A stretch of DNA of 64,000 nucleotides, taken from Chanos chanos (Eukaryota > Chordata > Actinopteri > Gonorynchiformes > Chanidae). The DNA is taken from NCBI RefSeq assembly GCF_902362185.1, contig NC_044503.1, forward strand, positions 9,650,957-9,714,956, written 5' to 3'. Shown here piece by piece: positions 1 through 19,695 of the stretch. The position numbers and the translations under genes were made by a program. The notes under the pieces were generated by a model. That model was not told where the DNA came from. It was given only the letters and a program-made list of their open reading frames with translations, and made no database searches. The stretch's first letter is position 1; each line of letters starts with the position of its first letter.

Positions 1-185
1 CTGGGTGGGTTTAGCTAAATCACCGTGTCCATCTGGTTGTACGACACATTTCTTTTCCTTAGCCCAGTATTTGAGTTAGATGGGAAAGAAAAAAAAATGT
101 TAATTTATTTTTTCAGTATCTACTTATGTGTCTTCCATGCGGTTTCTTAATTAGTTGACTGACCTTTGACTCCGATTTGTTCTAG

Positions 186-2661
186 AACGAGAATGGCTAT
201 GCAGGCCACTCTGAGTCCTCAGGCAAAGATAGACGATCTTCCCTGGCCACCACCCCCACTGGGAACTCTGCTCCTGTCCCAGGAGAGAATATTTCCAATG
301 GGATGCTATCACACAGAGGTTCCCTCGCCAAAACCCCCAACGGAGGTGGACTGCTTGAACAAGAGGATTTGAGGAGAGGAGACAGCGTGAGATCCACGCA
401 CCGTTATCATCACCACAAAAATGGGATGATAGATAACCCACCCAAGAGGTTGGTACATCACCTATTTATACAGTAATACACCGATATGAAAACCAGCCAT
501 TTTATACAATCACGGATTATTTTATTCTCTTCATTTGTCTGCTACTGTTTGTTAATGTTTGTAACTTTTTTACAACATTTTCATCCATTCCTCACCTGGC
601 ACACTGCAGATCTTCACATTACAAGTCCTCAAGGTAAACCTAGTTTGCTAGTGTCCAATATTTGCAGCGTTTTTCATACTATAAGCCATCAGGCTCACTT
701 CTTGCTGGTCGTTTTCCTCACCGACATTTTTTGTCCAATCAGGAGGCACTCCCAAGACAGGCACACGCCTCTTTCACGAAGACAGGGTGTGGTGGATGGA
801 GAGGATGGCTATCCAGGAGAACAGGGATACTATAACCGTGAGGAAGACAATGAAAGCATCGTCTCTCGTGACAGGTGCAGGGAGCGTCTCTTTGTATAAA
901 TGTTAACCGCATAAAGACCTGTGTCAGCGCAGCATTGTTGCAATATCAAAACATCAAGATCAATACGGGGTTTTGGGGTTTTTTTTGTATTTCCCCCCAA
1001 AACTATTATCTGCTAAAGGAAATAAATGTTCGCCAACGTGTGGCAGTATATGCAGTACACTTCACCACAAAGACAGTAATCTGTCACATCACAAAGCTAT
1101 GCCAAGACTGTTCAGTCAGAATATTATTAGGTTTCTGAACATGTCATTCAAAAGTTGCTTTATTGATAACACATGTAATATTTCTGTCTTCCGTCACCAT
1201 TTAGGCGGGGGTATCCAGTCGACTCCCCGGGTTACTCTGGGCATCGAGACCATATTTACAACGGACACACCCCTGGACACCCAGCATATGGAAATCATTA
1301 TGGAAATGGGTATGCAGAGGGCCGAAGAACAGCAAGGCGACGTTTGCTTCCTGCTACACCTACTGGTAAAAATCAGATCATGTGACAAATTGTTCTGCTG
1401 AACAATTTGAAACCAACAACTGTCAAAGAGTTTTCTCATATTCTTGTCAATTTCGAATTTTCATCCAGGCCGGAAGCCGTCCTTCAATATCCAGTGTCTG
1501 AGGCGTCAAGGCAGCAGTGATGACCTGCCTATTCCTGGGACCTACCACCAGAATTCTCCGCCTTGCCGGGCACGCTCACAAGTAATACAGCACAAACACG
1601 TAACGTCAGATTTTAAGTTTCTAACCTACTCCTTTTCTTTTTGTGTCTAATTCTCCCTTTCTTTCTTTCTTTTTTTTCTTTTTTTTTTTGTTTTTTCTTC
1701 AGACATATGGCAGTTATGACTCTCGGCGTAGCAGCAGTCGGTCCTCCACAGGATCCACAGCCTCGTGGGCGAATTCAGGTCCTAGGCGGGGTCGTCTCCT
1801 CTACGCTCCTCTCATCTTGGTGGAGGAGGAGGCCGCGAACAACGCTATGTGGGCCGACAAAAAGGCTGCCACTGCCGCCGCGTCGGCCCCGGGGAGGCCT
1901 GGCTGGTACTCTGGGCCCGCTGGAGGTGTAGGGGCCCAGCCTTACAGGGCATACACCACCTTACGGGTTCCCACTCAGCTCAGCCCCCACTACAGCGAGA
2001 AGAGGGGCAGCGCAGACAGCCTGGTGGAGGCGGTGAGAGAAGCTACGTTCAGCCTGGTGAAGCAGGCTTGATACGTTGTTACGGGAGACCTGTGCATCTC
2101 GTTGTGTAGATTGAAATGATTCAGAGTTCTCAGCAACCGTAGCCATAGAGATATTGCGATGAATTCATTCTCAACTGTTTGAGTTAAGCACAATCTCCCA
2201 CGCAATACATGCACGGATAGAGAGTGATTGTTTCCATCCGATTATTAGGCTGTAGTACTGCCTAATACTCAGACGGAGAACAATAATATACCGGCTCAGC
2301 TTATAGGTAATTAATATTCCAAATACATATTTTAAAAATTGTATCACTGGTTGTTAGTCGGGTATCTCTCTGCTCTCTCTCCTCTCAGGTGCTTATCTCA
2401 GAGGGCCTTGGTCTCTACGCCAAAGACCCCAAGTTTGTGGCCTTTGCCAAGCGGGAGATTGCCGACGCATGCCACATGACCATCGACGAGATGGAAAGCG
2501 CTGCCAGTGACCTCCTTAGCCGAGGGGGCGGAGGTTGCGGGGGCGCAGAGGGATTTCTGAACCACACGGACATGGGACCCCTGTACAGCGACGAGGAGCC
2601 AATCAGGAGTCGGGACGAGGAGGAGCTTGCCGACGAGATGACGTGCGTGACATCGTTTTGA
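186..2661 (+). CDS. cacna1f: L-type voltage-gated calcium channel alpha-1 (Cav1.4 type), C-terminal part
   Basis: Seven 3' coding exons of a Cav1 alpha-1 subunit; the pore and 5' exons lie before the window. Exons: 186-448, 610-633, 743-874, 1205-1365, 1469-1581, 1703-2032 and 2389-2661, together 431 codons plus TGA, with phases that join cleanly. The intracellular C-tail carries the Cav1 landmark [24 protein letters not shown] across the 1365/1469 junction. The last exon opens with [18 protein letters not shown] and continues into AKREIADA and [14 protein letters not shown], the distal C-terminal regulatory region that in the family modulates calcium-dependent inactivation. The protein ends in VTSF, which fits a class I PDZ ligand. 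The CACNA1F assignment rests mainly on synaptophysin lying next in the same orientation, as in mammals; the tail alone would also fit another Cav1 paralogue. CACNA1F drives glutamate release at photoreceptor ribbon synapses. Which teleost a/b copy this is cannot be decided. Confidence 0.88.
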
Positions 2662-3733
2662 ACAACAAGGAGCAAGTATCAGAGAAGAAGGACAGGACAG
2701 CAGGACAGTGATTGAGCAGTGAGGTGACCTGAGTGGACAGTCTACAGGTCTGAGATCAGTGTAGCCTGAAGATGAGCAGAAGATTAAGGAACGAGCAAGC
2801 GAAAGCTGCCAAAGTATGATAGTCCAACCTGAATCCACGTGCGCTTATGAGATAAAATAAGGGACAGTTGATATACATGCAGCCAGGTGACGACTGCTAA
2901 TACTTGAGCTCAGGTTTGATTGAAGACTGAGGGAAAAAAAAATGGTGACAGGCTTTTTGCTGTGAAGCTTCACTGGTAAAGGGATAAAGGTATAAATGAA
3001 GAATACCAAAGAAGAGTGCGCAGGAGGACCCAGAAACAATTAAGAGTCACCAGAGTGACTGAAGAATACGCTCCCTGAAGCGAAAGGTAGAATATGTCGT
3101 AAAACGGTTTGTAGACGAAACAAGGAGCTTGTTGTCACTGTCAGCATACGGTAGCTTACAGTGCCTGCAAGAGTGGTTCTGCATTAGTTTGCTCTGCTGA
3201 ACACATTTGCATCAAATTGTGTACTGTAGGTCTCTGAAAGGACTTTTTTTTTTTAGCTTTTTATTGAACATCATGTTGTACATGGTTTATATGTGTACAT
3301 ATGTTTTTCATTGTCTTACTTTGATTTAATCAAATGTCTAAAGGGATTCTGACGAACAAGTTACGCAGACTAACACAAAAGCATATTGGGAATCCTACAT
3401 GAATGGTTGCGTGTTGCTGCTCATCTACAAATCATATATTAACTCTCTTTTTTAACTGTAGTTTGGATATTTTATCACGTCATGTTAACATTGTCTTACA
3501 CTGTGTTTCTTTTTTAACCACTGTCAGTTTATACTGTGTATTTTTTCCTGAAACAGTTGCATATTTTTAGGGCATGATGGAGATGCTGAGATGCCCCATT
3601 ACTTGTAATGTGTCTCATATTTGACAAATGTGTATGTCAGAATATTTCTCTCAGTGGAAAAAGTCAAAAGTCCTGTTGTTTGTTTCTCCTGGTAACCCCC
3701 CCCCCCCTCCACTCACACACACACACACACACA

Positions 3734-3771
<38 letters not shown>

Positions 3772-6256
3772 GTTCTTTGTTTCCTCTTTTTCTAAGTACC
3801 ATCTGCTATTCAACTGTTTTACTTATTAATTTTAATTACTATCAGCTGACGTACCCAATAGAATTTTTTTATGTTTATAATACTGTGTGACAGTGTTCAG
3901 TCAGGTAATCTGAACTGTACATACTGAGGGCATGCTTTGCACAGGTCCTGTTTCTGTTAAATAATTGTGGGTTGTAACACACTCCTAACAATTTGCAGTA
4001 AGAAGGAAATACAAGTTTGGGGGGTGTTTTGTTTTGTTTTTTGTCTTTTTTTTAAATATCTGCACCTTTGTGCATTCCTGCCCTAATAAGACTGATGAAT
4101 ACATATTACTAAAATTATTAAATTAATACATATTCATGTACAGTAAATTACACATGCCGCCATGCTAGATACTTTAATCAGATTTTTATGTGATGTGGAC
4201 GGATGAAAATGTATTTATTAATAAATTATTATGTTTGTAAAATGAAAATTAAACAAAAAAAAACATATCAGTCAGAAGTGAATCTGTCTTTATCATTTCT
4301 AATTTATGTTGACAGTAACATTCAGTATGTATTTCATTATCATCTTAAGACATACAAAACACCTACATTCATACATGAGTACTTCTCTCCATTCAGCAGG
4401 AGTCACTTTCTCTCACATGAAAAATGACTTTAAAATTTCTTTTTTGGAACCTGTCAAAGAGAAACATGTCATTAATATGTCCACGGAAACGTCAGTTTCA
4501 TGGACGTAATTTCTATAGTCATGTTTTTCAGAGATAAATAAAGTTACAGTCCATATGCAACATGGTCTACGGAGAGAACACACAAGACACACAATATTTA
4601 CATACACTATTTATGAAATGAATAATTAAAGGATACTGTTAACTCATGGGGAACTGGTTGGGTTTGTCACAACAAGAGAATGATGTCAAAATATTGCATG
4701 AACCTCTGTTCCTCTACAAGAAGGAACAATCAGGAACCGCTCATCCATGGATCAGCGTCAGTGCTGAGGCAGAGCCTAAGAGGAGGTCTCGCAAAAGACC
4801 CACCATCCCACCATCAAGTGTGGGCCCCCATAGCAGTTGGTTCCAACAACATGGTCCTGCCGCAATAGCATTCACTATTCACCAAAAATGTGGATGCTGT
4901 CCTAGGTGCAGACCTGTACGGGGTAAACAAGGAGGATAGGACGTAGGTGGACCATATTTTTGGAGTCCATATCCACAGTGCAGAAATACTAATTAGTGTA
5001 TTGACAGACGGGCAAGAGCCGTCAACACAGCTGTGTCTCTGTGGACTCCTCTGCCCTAAGGTAGAGAACGCTTCCTGTAATTGCTGTGGTTGCTGAGTGG
5101 AAGCAAATCCATGTCACATAGAGAAATGATGCCCTCGCAATGAAAAACAATGTGTAACTGTATCGGAAATACAATACATAGTGCGATTTAAAGCATATCT
5201 TTTTTTTTTTTTTTTTAATTATATCGCAGTAAATGTACATTACAGTGGAAACAGATCCACCGGTATGCATTGCCTTTCATTTGCCTCATTTACATGCACT
5301 AAGTATGGGTCTTAAACTACTCAGCTTTATGAAAGATAAATTCTCAGACTGTTCTCTCTAATGGACGACAGCCCCTGTACATATCCTTACAGTATGCCAT
5401 TGAAATGACCCACCATATCATATGGGCAACTCCACTGATGGAGATATTTATAGAAATGCATTGTTTATTTATTTATTTATTTTGCTTTCTGGGCTTTTGA
5501 CAGTGATCGTGTGTCTGAACTTCATATTACAAGTTCTAGTGCTGATAATAAGCGTATGAGCAAGCAACCCAGCAACAACTGGAATGCAATGTGATTAATA
5601 AGTCCTGTAACAACAACAAAAAAAACTGTTGTTAGATTAGAGTCTGCAGTACAGTATTGGTATTTTCATGGCCATGAATGAGGTTCATTGTCTGACATGA
5701 GAAAAGGCGGAGACTGGAGGAATCTTGTAATAGTAGTATACTGTCCAGGTTTATTCGGCGAAGTCACAATTTGAACATTCTGTAACTTCAGCAATGTAAG
5801 AATGGTCTCAGTCAGAAACTTCTGGGAAGATGTTCATATTTTACCATTTTAAGAGCTACCCCCCCCCCCCCACACACACACACACACACACCCCCGTCAA
5901 GGGTTAGGACACATCCACCTCACATCTCACTAGCTGCCACCAGAGATTCAGAAGTCAGCATCCATATGGCTTCTGTATTGTCACAAAAATGTCCTCTGAA
6001 TAAAGTAGAATGTTTCTAAGACCATCTTGTTAAGCGAAGCTGCACTGCTGTTTTCTGACTGATGTGTGTTGTGTCTCTCCCTGCAACTGATGGTCGAGTC
6101 ATCCCTGTCCTTAACGCACAAAACACCTTCTAACAGCGTGTGACGCAATAAGGCTGTTCCAGTGAATTTGTCTCATTCCCTCTGTACGCTGTTCCGGTCG
6201 GTGCGACTACCTCCCCCCGATCTCCTCTTTCTCATATCAGCGAGCAGGCGGTTAAG
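2662..6256. other. Intergenic region: calcium channel 3' flank to synaptophysin 5' flank
   Basis: No convincing gene. The first part is probably 3' UTR of the calcium channel; AATAAA-like signals occur around 4216 and 4546, but the true end cannot be fixed. It contains a C-run and CA repeat at 3696-3770 and a C-run/CA repeat at 5859-5895. An open frame of 97 codons at 4646-4939 matches nothing I recognise. The CT-rich stretch near 6210-6240 ends in CATATCAG just before the synaptophysin start and could be a 5' UTR splice acceptor or part of the promoter. Confidence 0.5.
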
Positions 6257-11229
<4,973 letters not shown>

Positions 11230-11514
11230 GCGAGCGGCATGGAGGCGGTTGGAGGCTGGTGAGTCAGGAGACAGAATAATTACTGTGGTGCACTCAGGCG
11301 TTAAGAGTGGGATTACGGCTATTCTAGCCCTTACAAACAGATTGCCATTGTCTATAGCTGTCTACGGCTTCACATTTACATGAAACCAGTAAAAACCAAC
11401 ACCAAGTTTACTTCCTGTTATTTGGCGCTATGTATCTACTAATCTGACAATTTCTCTCGTTCTCTACTGCTAAATAATCCTCAACATGCATCTTTCTCTT
11501 TTTTTTTTCCTCTA

Positions 11515-11551
<37 letters not shown>

Positions 11552-14500
11552 ATCCGGCTGTCTGTCGGTCTGTCCACAGAGAGAGGGTGACTGTGTGATC
11601 AAGGGAGTGTGGTGCCTGAGCCCTACCCACATAACCACACTCCTCCCTGTTTGTCTGTTTGTGCATATGTCTGTGGACAAAAGAGGGAGGGAGGGAAGGG
11701 GAGGGGGCTACTGATTTAAACGCGTAGATCTAAGGGACAGTGAGAAAGCAAAGGGGAATCAATGTGCTGTTCATTATTGTGATGTATACAACTGAGAAAA
11801 AAAAAAAAGAGTTAGGATTGATCAAATGAGGAAAAACTTGAATACAGTACCAAAATATGAAAAAGATGGAAACAGAAAAAAAAAAAGAATAATTATCACT
11901 GCTATTTCAATTTTGAATTAATGACATTGACAATAGTAATGCTAAACTTGAGAGAATGTACTTGTCTGTGCTGTATAAATATCATTATGAACAAATATAT
12001 ACAAATATTTCCTAAAGATATGTATGGCATTGTTCCACCGTAGTGTAGTTCAGTTTAGCGTTAATTAATGATTAAGGAAAAAAAAAATCATCATCAAGTC
12101 CAACCAAAATAATTCATGAGAAATTTTTACCTCTAATGGTTTGGTGCAAATTCATAGAAATTTACTGGAATCTTTTCAAATTTTATATGTTACGCTTTCA
12201 TTACGTTAATTTTTGGTTTTTTGTTTGTTTTCTTTTTGTTTTCGAATATTATTATTATTATTATTTAAATAATGGTGGGATAGAGCACAGAACTTGAAGA
12301 GCATGAGGTAACAGAGAAGGACCAGCCTTAGCAAATTCTAGATGGACACATTTCAAGATGCAGACCAGAGAAACCAAACAGTCTCAGAAAACAGCTATAA
12401 AGAATATTTGGTGTTATTTTTTTTTAATTTATTTTAAAGCAAACCCTTTCTTTCTGTTCTCTTCCTGTCTCTGTAACATGAAAAGCACATGCGCATTCTT
12501 AAATAATCAATAAGTTAGCATGGTTTGAGTATTTCCTTATACTATGCTTCCTCTGACTGATGTAGTGTAACAGTAGTGTTTTATGCAAGTGGATGACAAA
12601 AAAAAAAAATGAAAAGGATTTTTGTTTAGTGTGGGCACCAGACAGAGATAATCAAATGTGTGTGTTGAGATGGTGTTAGTTTAGATAACTGTGCCAGTTT
12701 CAAGTTTGTCAATATTCAATACTTTTCCTTCCCTCCCACGCCTCTCGTTCTCACTCTTCTCTGGCTCTTTTTCTCTCTTTCTTTGATATACTTTAAAAAA
12801 AAAAAACAAAAAAAAAAAACTGAAGTATATATTTAACAAAATCCGTTGTATTCAAATATATTTTCAAATATGTGTATATATATATATGCCAAACTAAATC
12901 TACAGTCTATCAATTTGATCATTTATGTTTTTATAGCTCTGCCATCTTCAAATATGTATATTTCAGAGATTAAATTGTTTCAATATGTTGTAATATATCA
13001 CAGAAAGCAGACAATTACGAAGATCTCTCGCCACGTTGAGATGCTGTCAAATTATATCAATCAGTGGAGATCATGAATCTGTCTACTTGATTTTGCAGTC
13101 AAATACTGGGTTACTGATATCTTATACTAGATGCATGCTGAGATTTCCCCCAAAATATTGTTTATTACACCACATAATTATATCACTCAAACTCTGATGT
13201 AAGCAATAGTTTAGCAACATTTTCTTCTCGAATAATAAGCATGGACAAATTACAGAGATAATGAAGATATCAAATATTTTTAATAACATCTCATGAGAAG
13301 GATGTTCTTTAAGAAAACTGTAAGGAGATCACAAATTTAACCTATACTTTTATTGTATGATAATTGTGCGCGTAGCCACACTGAAAAAAAAAAGGGGAAT
13401 CAAACACTCCACACCTAAGACAGACAGTCACAGTCTATTCTATTATAACTCATAATTATATAACACTACTAAACATCAGTTCCCTCAGTATTTCTCAAGT
13501 ATTTTCCCTGCACCCAGCAGATCAGGTAGACAGTGTTGTGATGAACTACGTAATTACAATGCATGATCTGACACTCCAAAATCAAGCTTGCGCAAAACTA
13601 TTATTAAATACTCATATTAGTTTTACACATTTTTTATTCCTGCTTCCGATTTAAAAAGAAAAAAAAAAAGGTTTTACTCTTGAAGAGGACTAGGCCAACG
13701 ACAAGTCTCTTACTCTTTTTGCTCACCCTCTGTATCTCTCTATCCCTCTATCTCTCACACACTCTCTGCTCTGTCCCACTCTAGTCCCTTATGAATATGC
13801 TATTCAACTACTCTGTTGTTAGTGGTGTTTGGTATGTCTTGTGATAAATCTCAATGCCTTTGGGTTGTGCTGTATTTCTTGTGTATGATATATTCTTAGC
13901 GTTAATGATGATGTTGATGACAGTGGTTATGACCATGCAGAAAAATCAAGATTCACCAAAATTATCCAGAATTCTGTTGTATTGTTCTATGGAATCCAGG
14001 AAAAATTCAATAAATAATAGATGATCCTGATGGAAACGTTTCTTTTTTTTTTTTCTTTTTTTTTTTTTTCCAATTGCTCCTCAGTGATTTTTGAAACAAG
14101 GATCCTATGGCTCATACATGTACAATCCTCACAGACCGGTATTTTAATGCCTCATAATCGTAACAAAATGTAATCATTGTGTTGTCTGTCTGTGTAGTGT
14201 ATGTGTGTTTCTGTGTAGTGGCTACTTTAAAATGTCCATTCGAGATCAGTCTATTCGAAATTTGTGTTCCGGTTCATCAGACCACATTCAGAAATTACTG
14301 CCATGAGACAGCAACAGTAACTCGTTGACTCTGTTTAACTCTCTTTCACTCTTTTTGTTGGTATTTCTTCCATTTATTCATGGAGTGTGTGTGACTCTAC
14401 AGCGACCAAGGCCTAATTTTGAGCCATCTGTGTACCTGATGAACGGTCGCAAAACTTCTCAGTTTAAATCACGTTAAATCACGTGCATCACAGCTTCACA

Positions 14501-16514
14501 AGCTATATGTTCACCATCACTGCATTGTGTGTATATAAGTAGGACATTTCAGTTTCCATTTAGAGTGAGAGTGAAACTTTTCAAACGTTTAAAATAGAGG
14601 GACACATAACAACTAAGGTTCAGCATTTCATCCTCATGCGTAACCCACACAACACACTGACTAGTTATTTATCTAGCTTGTTTGAACTAGCCCGTGTAGA
14701 TCTTTTAATTCATTTGGTAACATGTAAAAAATTTGCCCCAAGGCAGCCTTATCCACCAACCTCATGGATGGAGAGTCAGATGCATTCACAGATGAGCTTA
14801 AGGCCCGTACGAATAATGTTATTATGAGGAAGTTGCGGAGGGAGGTAGGGATGCTTGGAGGTTTTAACCCACAGCATTGCACCTGTCTGTCTCACCTCAG
14901 TTAAAAGCTGTAAAAGCTGTACATTGTTCATCATGGGACTTTGAGCAGCGTTATTCAGACCGAATGATGCCGTTACAGAAATTCTGGACGAAACCATATG
15001 TAATGGTACAATACATTTTTCTTTGGGATATTTCTGTATATTTGTATATTCCTGAGATATATGAACCCTGTTATAGTTCTTCGCTAAATTATCATTACTA
15101 TGCATGAAGATACTCTAGACTGAGATCAGTCTACCACTTTCCCTCATCACTGTAGTACTGTATAATCAGATGTTCACATTGACCTCTGACCATAATTGCG
15201 ATGCTCAAAAGTTAAATCGGAAGGGTTTGAAAAGACTACAAGCAAAAGGCCGCATGCTATGAAGACTCCCTTTTCAAGTGTATCGCTCTTCAACTTTCAA
15301 GGTGGACCTAGACAGAATAACAAAAAGGCCCTCTATGCCTCAAGTTTCATTTTCATCTTCTTTTTTACTCTACCCAACACAAACACTTCATCATGTAATA
15401 GCAAAGCTATCCAATGAGAGTCCAAGTTGGGACACCTGGCATTCTTTCTCCTTTAGCCCACTGCCCCCCCGACACAGCGTCTGGGCAGGAACTTCCTTCA
15501 ACTGGCAGTTAGGTTGTGTGCCCTGTTCCAGTAAATCACTGCAATGAGTGCTTGTTGATGAGAAAAAATTAGCCTCCTTAATCCATCCCTGTAGAAAATG
15601 AACATAGTCCAGGCCTGCAGGACAAAACTGCAAAACTGGACATGTTTGAAGCTCTGGTCCAGTCGCTTCAAGATCTTCATTAGAGCTCCTGGTTGTCTCC
15701 TGTACAGAACTTATACATGCTGGTGTGACCTTGCTTCATGCTAACAGGTAAGTCTTCATGCTCTGTCCAAGATTGCCTCCATGTGTAAGCGAAATGAGTA
15801 GGACTCCAGTACTGTGTACTAATGCAGTACTGTGCTTGACAAAAGGTTGTCTTCTGAGCGGCTGAAAACATTCCACATAGGGACTGTACATGTTTGTTGG
15901 TCAGCTGCTGAACAGGTGCAACAATGGAAAATCCCAAGATGAACTTTCTGGTAAATGTAACCAGCCACAGAAAAAAACAGAAAACAAAGCTGTGTCAGAC
16001 TGAGAGATCTGATGACATAATCACATCCATCCCTTCAGTCTGTGCTGTTGTAATAAACTTCCAACTGACACTATAACCACAAAGAGTAACCCATTTCTCT
16101 TTTAACCTACTTTTCTGAGTGGTGTTTCAGTCAGTAAAATGCTTCCTGTTCTTCAACAGGAAAATGTTAACCAAAATTTTGATGCAGTTAACTTTGAGAC
16201 AAAGCAACAGGCCTTCTGAGCTCAGTTTGTTTTCAAATCTTTGTGGTTTGAAATAAAATTAAAAAAAAACATTGACAGCTATGATGGGAACAAGTGCACC
16301 AGTAAACTTCTCAGACAAAAGTGTCAAACAAAACGATAGACTTTCACACAGATGAACCATTGCCCTAGGTTCCCTTCCCTTGTTTTTTCACACTACTTCA
16401 CTTCTCTGTGAAATCAGTGGATATGGAGACGTGACCTGAAACTGAAAGAATGGTGAGTATTGTATCCGGGCTGAAAACTAAGTATGAAACAAGGTTGTTT
16501 TGTGATTCAGGCAC

Positions 16515-16556
16515 CTGAATTTCCCTCAGGATTAATAAAGTATTGCGTATTCGTAT
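16515..16556 (+). repeat. LINE-like 3' tail fragment
   Basis: The phrase ATTTCCCTCAGGATTAATAAAGTAT, broken here only for reading, resembles the common 3' end of teleost non-LTR retrotransposons (TTTCCC, then GGATTAATAAAGTAT, then short tandem repeats). It is followed by a degenerate short repeat of the form TATTCG. Nothing of a reverse transcriptase is visible, so this would be a 5'-truncated scrap. The identification is from memory of the motif only. Confidence 0.4.
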
Positions 16557-17429
16557 TCGTGTCTGGTTAACATTGGGTTAAACGGAAATTATCCGAAATC
16601 TGAGATACTTCCTGTAGTAGAAATGGGTCCTTAGAGGTAAGGTAAGGTACCTTGGTTTATTTAATGTGGCAACAGATCTCTTTGTCATTTTTCTCAGTTT
16701 TCTATGGATTGGATTTGCACTGGCCACTACACATGCTTATACATCACTGCAGCCACTTCAGCCTAAAGGAGCTAGCTAAAGGCTGAAGGGTAAAGGCTAG
16801 AGACATCAATAGCTATGAAATTTTGGAAAGAAGAGTGTTTCAAATCTACCTGGAGCTTTTCAAGTACCCAATGGTCAGAGAGAGATCAGGACATGTTTCC
16901 TTTGTGCTCACCTGAGAGAATGAGTTTTTATCAATACTTGACTCTAAACCTAATTAACCGGTTATGATAGATTTGTTTATTCTATATTTTTCATATCCTG
17001 TCTCTCACTGTCTCTCTCTCTGTGCCCCATTGCTCTCAGGTTGTTGGTATATTAGTTCTCATTTTGACACAAGAGTGTAGTTGATTGGCTACTGCAAAGA
17101 CTGTGATATAGCCTTTAAGTAATGTGTGTACATATTGTTCTTGCCCGTAACACCACACCTGTTTCCTGTAACTAACCTCTGAGGGCGTTTTTTTTTTTTT
17201 TTTTTTTTTGCTCTCATTGTTAGTACTTTCAAAGTCCACTGGATATATTCAGAGCAAGACTTTTTACAACTGATTCACACGGCAGAATCATTATTAGCAT
17301 CAAAAATGCAAAGCGACTGACCAGAAAAATGGATGAATTCATCACGGGCATGTAATGAAATAGACTGAAGATCCATGTGCAGAGTAGTTTTTTTTTTCTG
17401 GTTTTTTTTTTTCTGAAGCAGACTTTCCA

Positions 17430-17765
17430 ACCACCGAAACAAACCCAAGTCATATATCAGGCCAGAGTTCCGGAAACCGGATATCGAGACTAGACAATCA
17501 CCTAAACCAAAAACAAGAGAATCAGATCCAGGAAGTCAAAGCAGGGTCATATACAAGTCAATATCAAAATCGCAGGTCACTTAACTAAGGCTCAGTATGT
17601 CCCGGAAACAATACCTCACAGAGAAACACTGACAAAGAATTCTATTTATACTAAACAGAAATTAAGAACAGGGATAATTAACGATTAGGTAAGGTTGAAC
17701 GTAACCAGGCTGGGGGAGACTGAATTGAGTGTTGGCTGGAAGCTGGTGTTACAGGGCCTCTCTTT
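17430..17765. repeat. Probable old interspersed repeat, class unknown
   Basis: A purine- and CA-rich stretch with phrases such as AGGAAGTCAAAGCAGGGTC, GGCTCAGTATGTC and AATACCTCACAGAG resembles a dispersed non-autonomous repeat that recurs in teleost genomes. Ends and target duplications could not be defined, and no coding remnant is visible. Confidence 0.3.
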
Positions 17766-19695
17766 CATTTTCATTAGATAAAATATGAATTTTTTTTTAT
17801 CAAGAATGTCAAGGATTCCATATCTTCATTCTCATTTTAATTTGCATGTTATGATTTATGGTGTGATAGCCATCGCCTAAAAGTACTATTTCGGTGTTTG
17901 ATGTTTTTGGTTTGCTACAGTCCAAAAAGCAAAAGTAGAAAGATGGATTAGGCTGAAGGTTTTTTTTGTTTGTTTGTTTGATTACTTAAATTAAACAGTT
18001 TACAACTTTTGTCTCCCATAACACAGGCTGTTGAACATCCGTCTTCATTCACAATCCTGAAATCCCTTCTATACTGGAGATGGGAAATCAGGAATCTTGA
18101 AGATAAACTGCAAATGTGAGGAGAAATCTAGATCAAAATTCTCTGAAGTTCACATTCACTGGTCTACCCAGTCACAAACCAGGTTAAGGTGCTAGCTTAA
18201 GTATACTGGTTCATTTACTGACTAAACATGTCTGCTAGTGTTGCCTCCCTTATTCTTGGTATTTGCGTCATATATAGGCAGTTGTTCTCCACTAAGAGAA
18301 TTATGTTGCTTATGTTTGCAACTCTTGCTCTGATAAAGGGAAGTGGGAGGCTGTACATATGTCAAAGAGGGCATGTGTTGGCCTCACTTCAGAAGAGTAG
18401 AGTGCAGGGGAGAAAACAAAAGAGGAACTTTTGCCTTTGACACAAGACTAAGGTTAATGATAAACTAGAAGAGAAAGAGCTGATTACAAAGTTCTACAAA
18501 GACTTTAGAGGAAGTTTTAAATTAGATACCTTTATCTACATACTGTGTTTGATATTGACATTGATCAGTAATGAAAGTAAAATGCGATTGTAAGACAAAT
18601 TTTTGGGGGGAAAAAAAGCATCTCAAGTGAACCAAGTGTTATTCAGCATATAAGAGTGTTTACCATTTACATCAGACTACATACGACTGCAGGAAATTAA
18701 TTAATCTTATATCCTTGAACCTAATAACAGTGGTCATCTGTCAGTGGTGCTCAAGATATTAAATACAGTATGTGTCAAAATGCTGCACTGATTTTCCTCA
18801 AATGCCTCGAATAAACTATAGCATTACATGGAAACATATTCACCAGTCAGTGAACACGAAGCGTCGCTGGCTAATAGAAATTCGACCAAAGAGTATAAAA
18901 ATGAGGATGAATGCACTGTAACTGTCAATATCTACATGTGAACTCCCTGTGTTATTAATAAATGTGTTCTGTTATTCACCACCGTTGACAAGAGAAGATC
19001 TTGAGTGACTCTGATGACTGCTCCAACGGTAAATCAGGGTGAGACTTAAAGGAACCAGACATCCATAAAGGGTGCCATTGTTTAACGCTATTGATTCTCA
19101 TTTTCTCAAATACTCAAGTGTGATGCCCCTTTTTTAAACATAGAAATGTATTCATGTTAAAATCAAATCAAGTCTAAAGCAGTTGTTACATCATAAGGAG
19201 CTAAAAGGTTGTTATTGTGTTCGCTGTGTTTGACACATTCAAGATGTTATTAAAAGTAACTCTCTAGCTGTAATACTGGTGATGCCTTTTTTTTCTTCGC
19301 AGCCGTAATACAACATTATCTGACAAGTTAATTGTACCTAAAGAAATGAAGCGCAGCTGCAAAATGTCTGTGCTGAAGTGAGGCAGGCATCTGTTGCGCA
19401 AGGATGAGGATGGGCCTTTTTCATATAAACACCCATTTGCTTGTTTAGAAAGCCTTGTCACAGTGTTACAGCATTCCAGTGGGAGAGAAAGATAAATTTC
19501 CTGGTCATATGACTGTGGAGAAGCCTGCATTATTTCGGCGTGTCATAAAGTGTGCTCGTATGAGCCGTCTAGGCTAGATTTAGGAAGTAACCGCAGTTTG
19601 TATCGCAGTACAAGAATCTTTACACTCATGACGCGCTAGCGCTAAAACTGGGCGACATTTCAAAAGTTTAGAGAGAACTTCGAGTACGTCACACA

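Larger units (their letters stand above)
11230..19695. other. Gene-poor AT-rich region downstream of synaptophysin
   Basis: About 8.5 kb without a recognisable gene. The 5' part is probably the synaptophysin 3' UTR; a good AATAAA lies at 14009-14014, about 2.8 kb after the stop, but other ends are possible. A CTGT-type repeat is at about 11509-11545. Poly-A and poly-T runs are frequent. Near 16520-16555 the text resembles the 3' tail of a teleost LINE, and 17430-17760 looks like an old interspersed repeat. Short open frames here show no family signature. Confidence 0.5.

Noticed and set aside
4646-4939. 97-codon open frame in the CACNA1F-SYP spacer
   Set aside because: No recognisable family; composition is mixed and it has no neighbouring exons in frame. 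Possibly repeat-derived, but not supportable as a gene.
18770-19045. Possible solo LTR (TATAAAAAT near 18893 and TTAATAAATGTG near 18955)
   Set aside because: Only a TATA-like and an AATAAA-like motif at suggestive spacing; no matching ends, target duplication or internal remnant could be seen.
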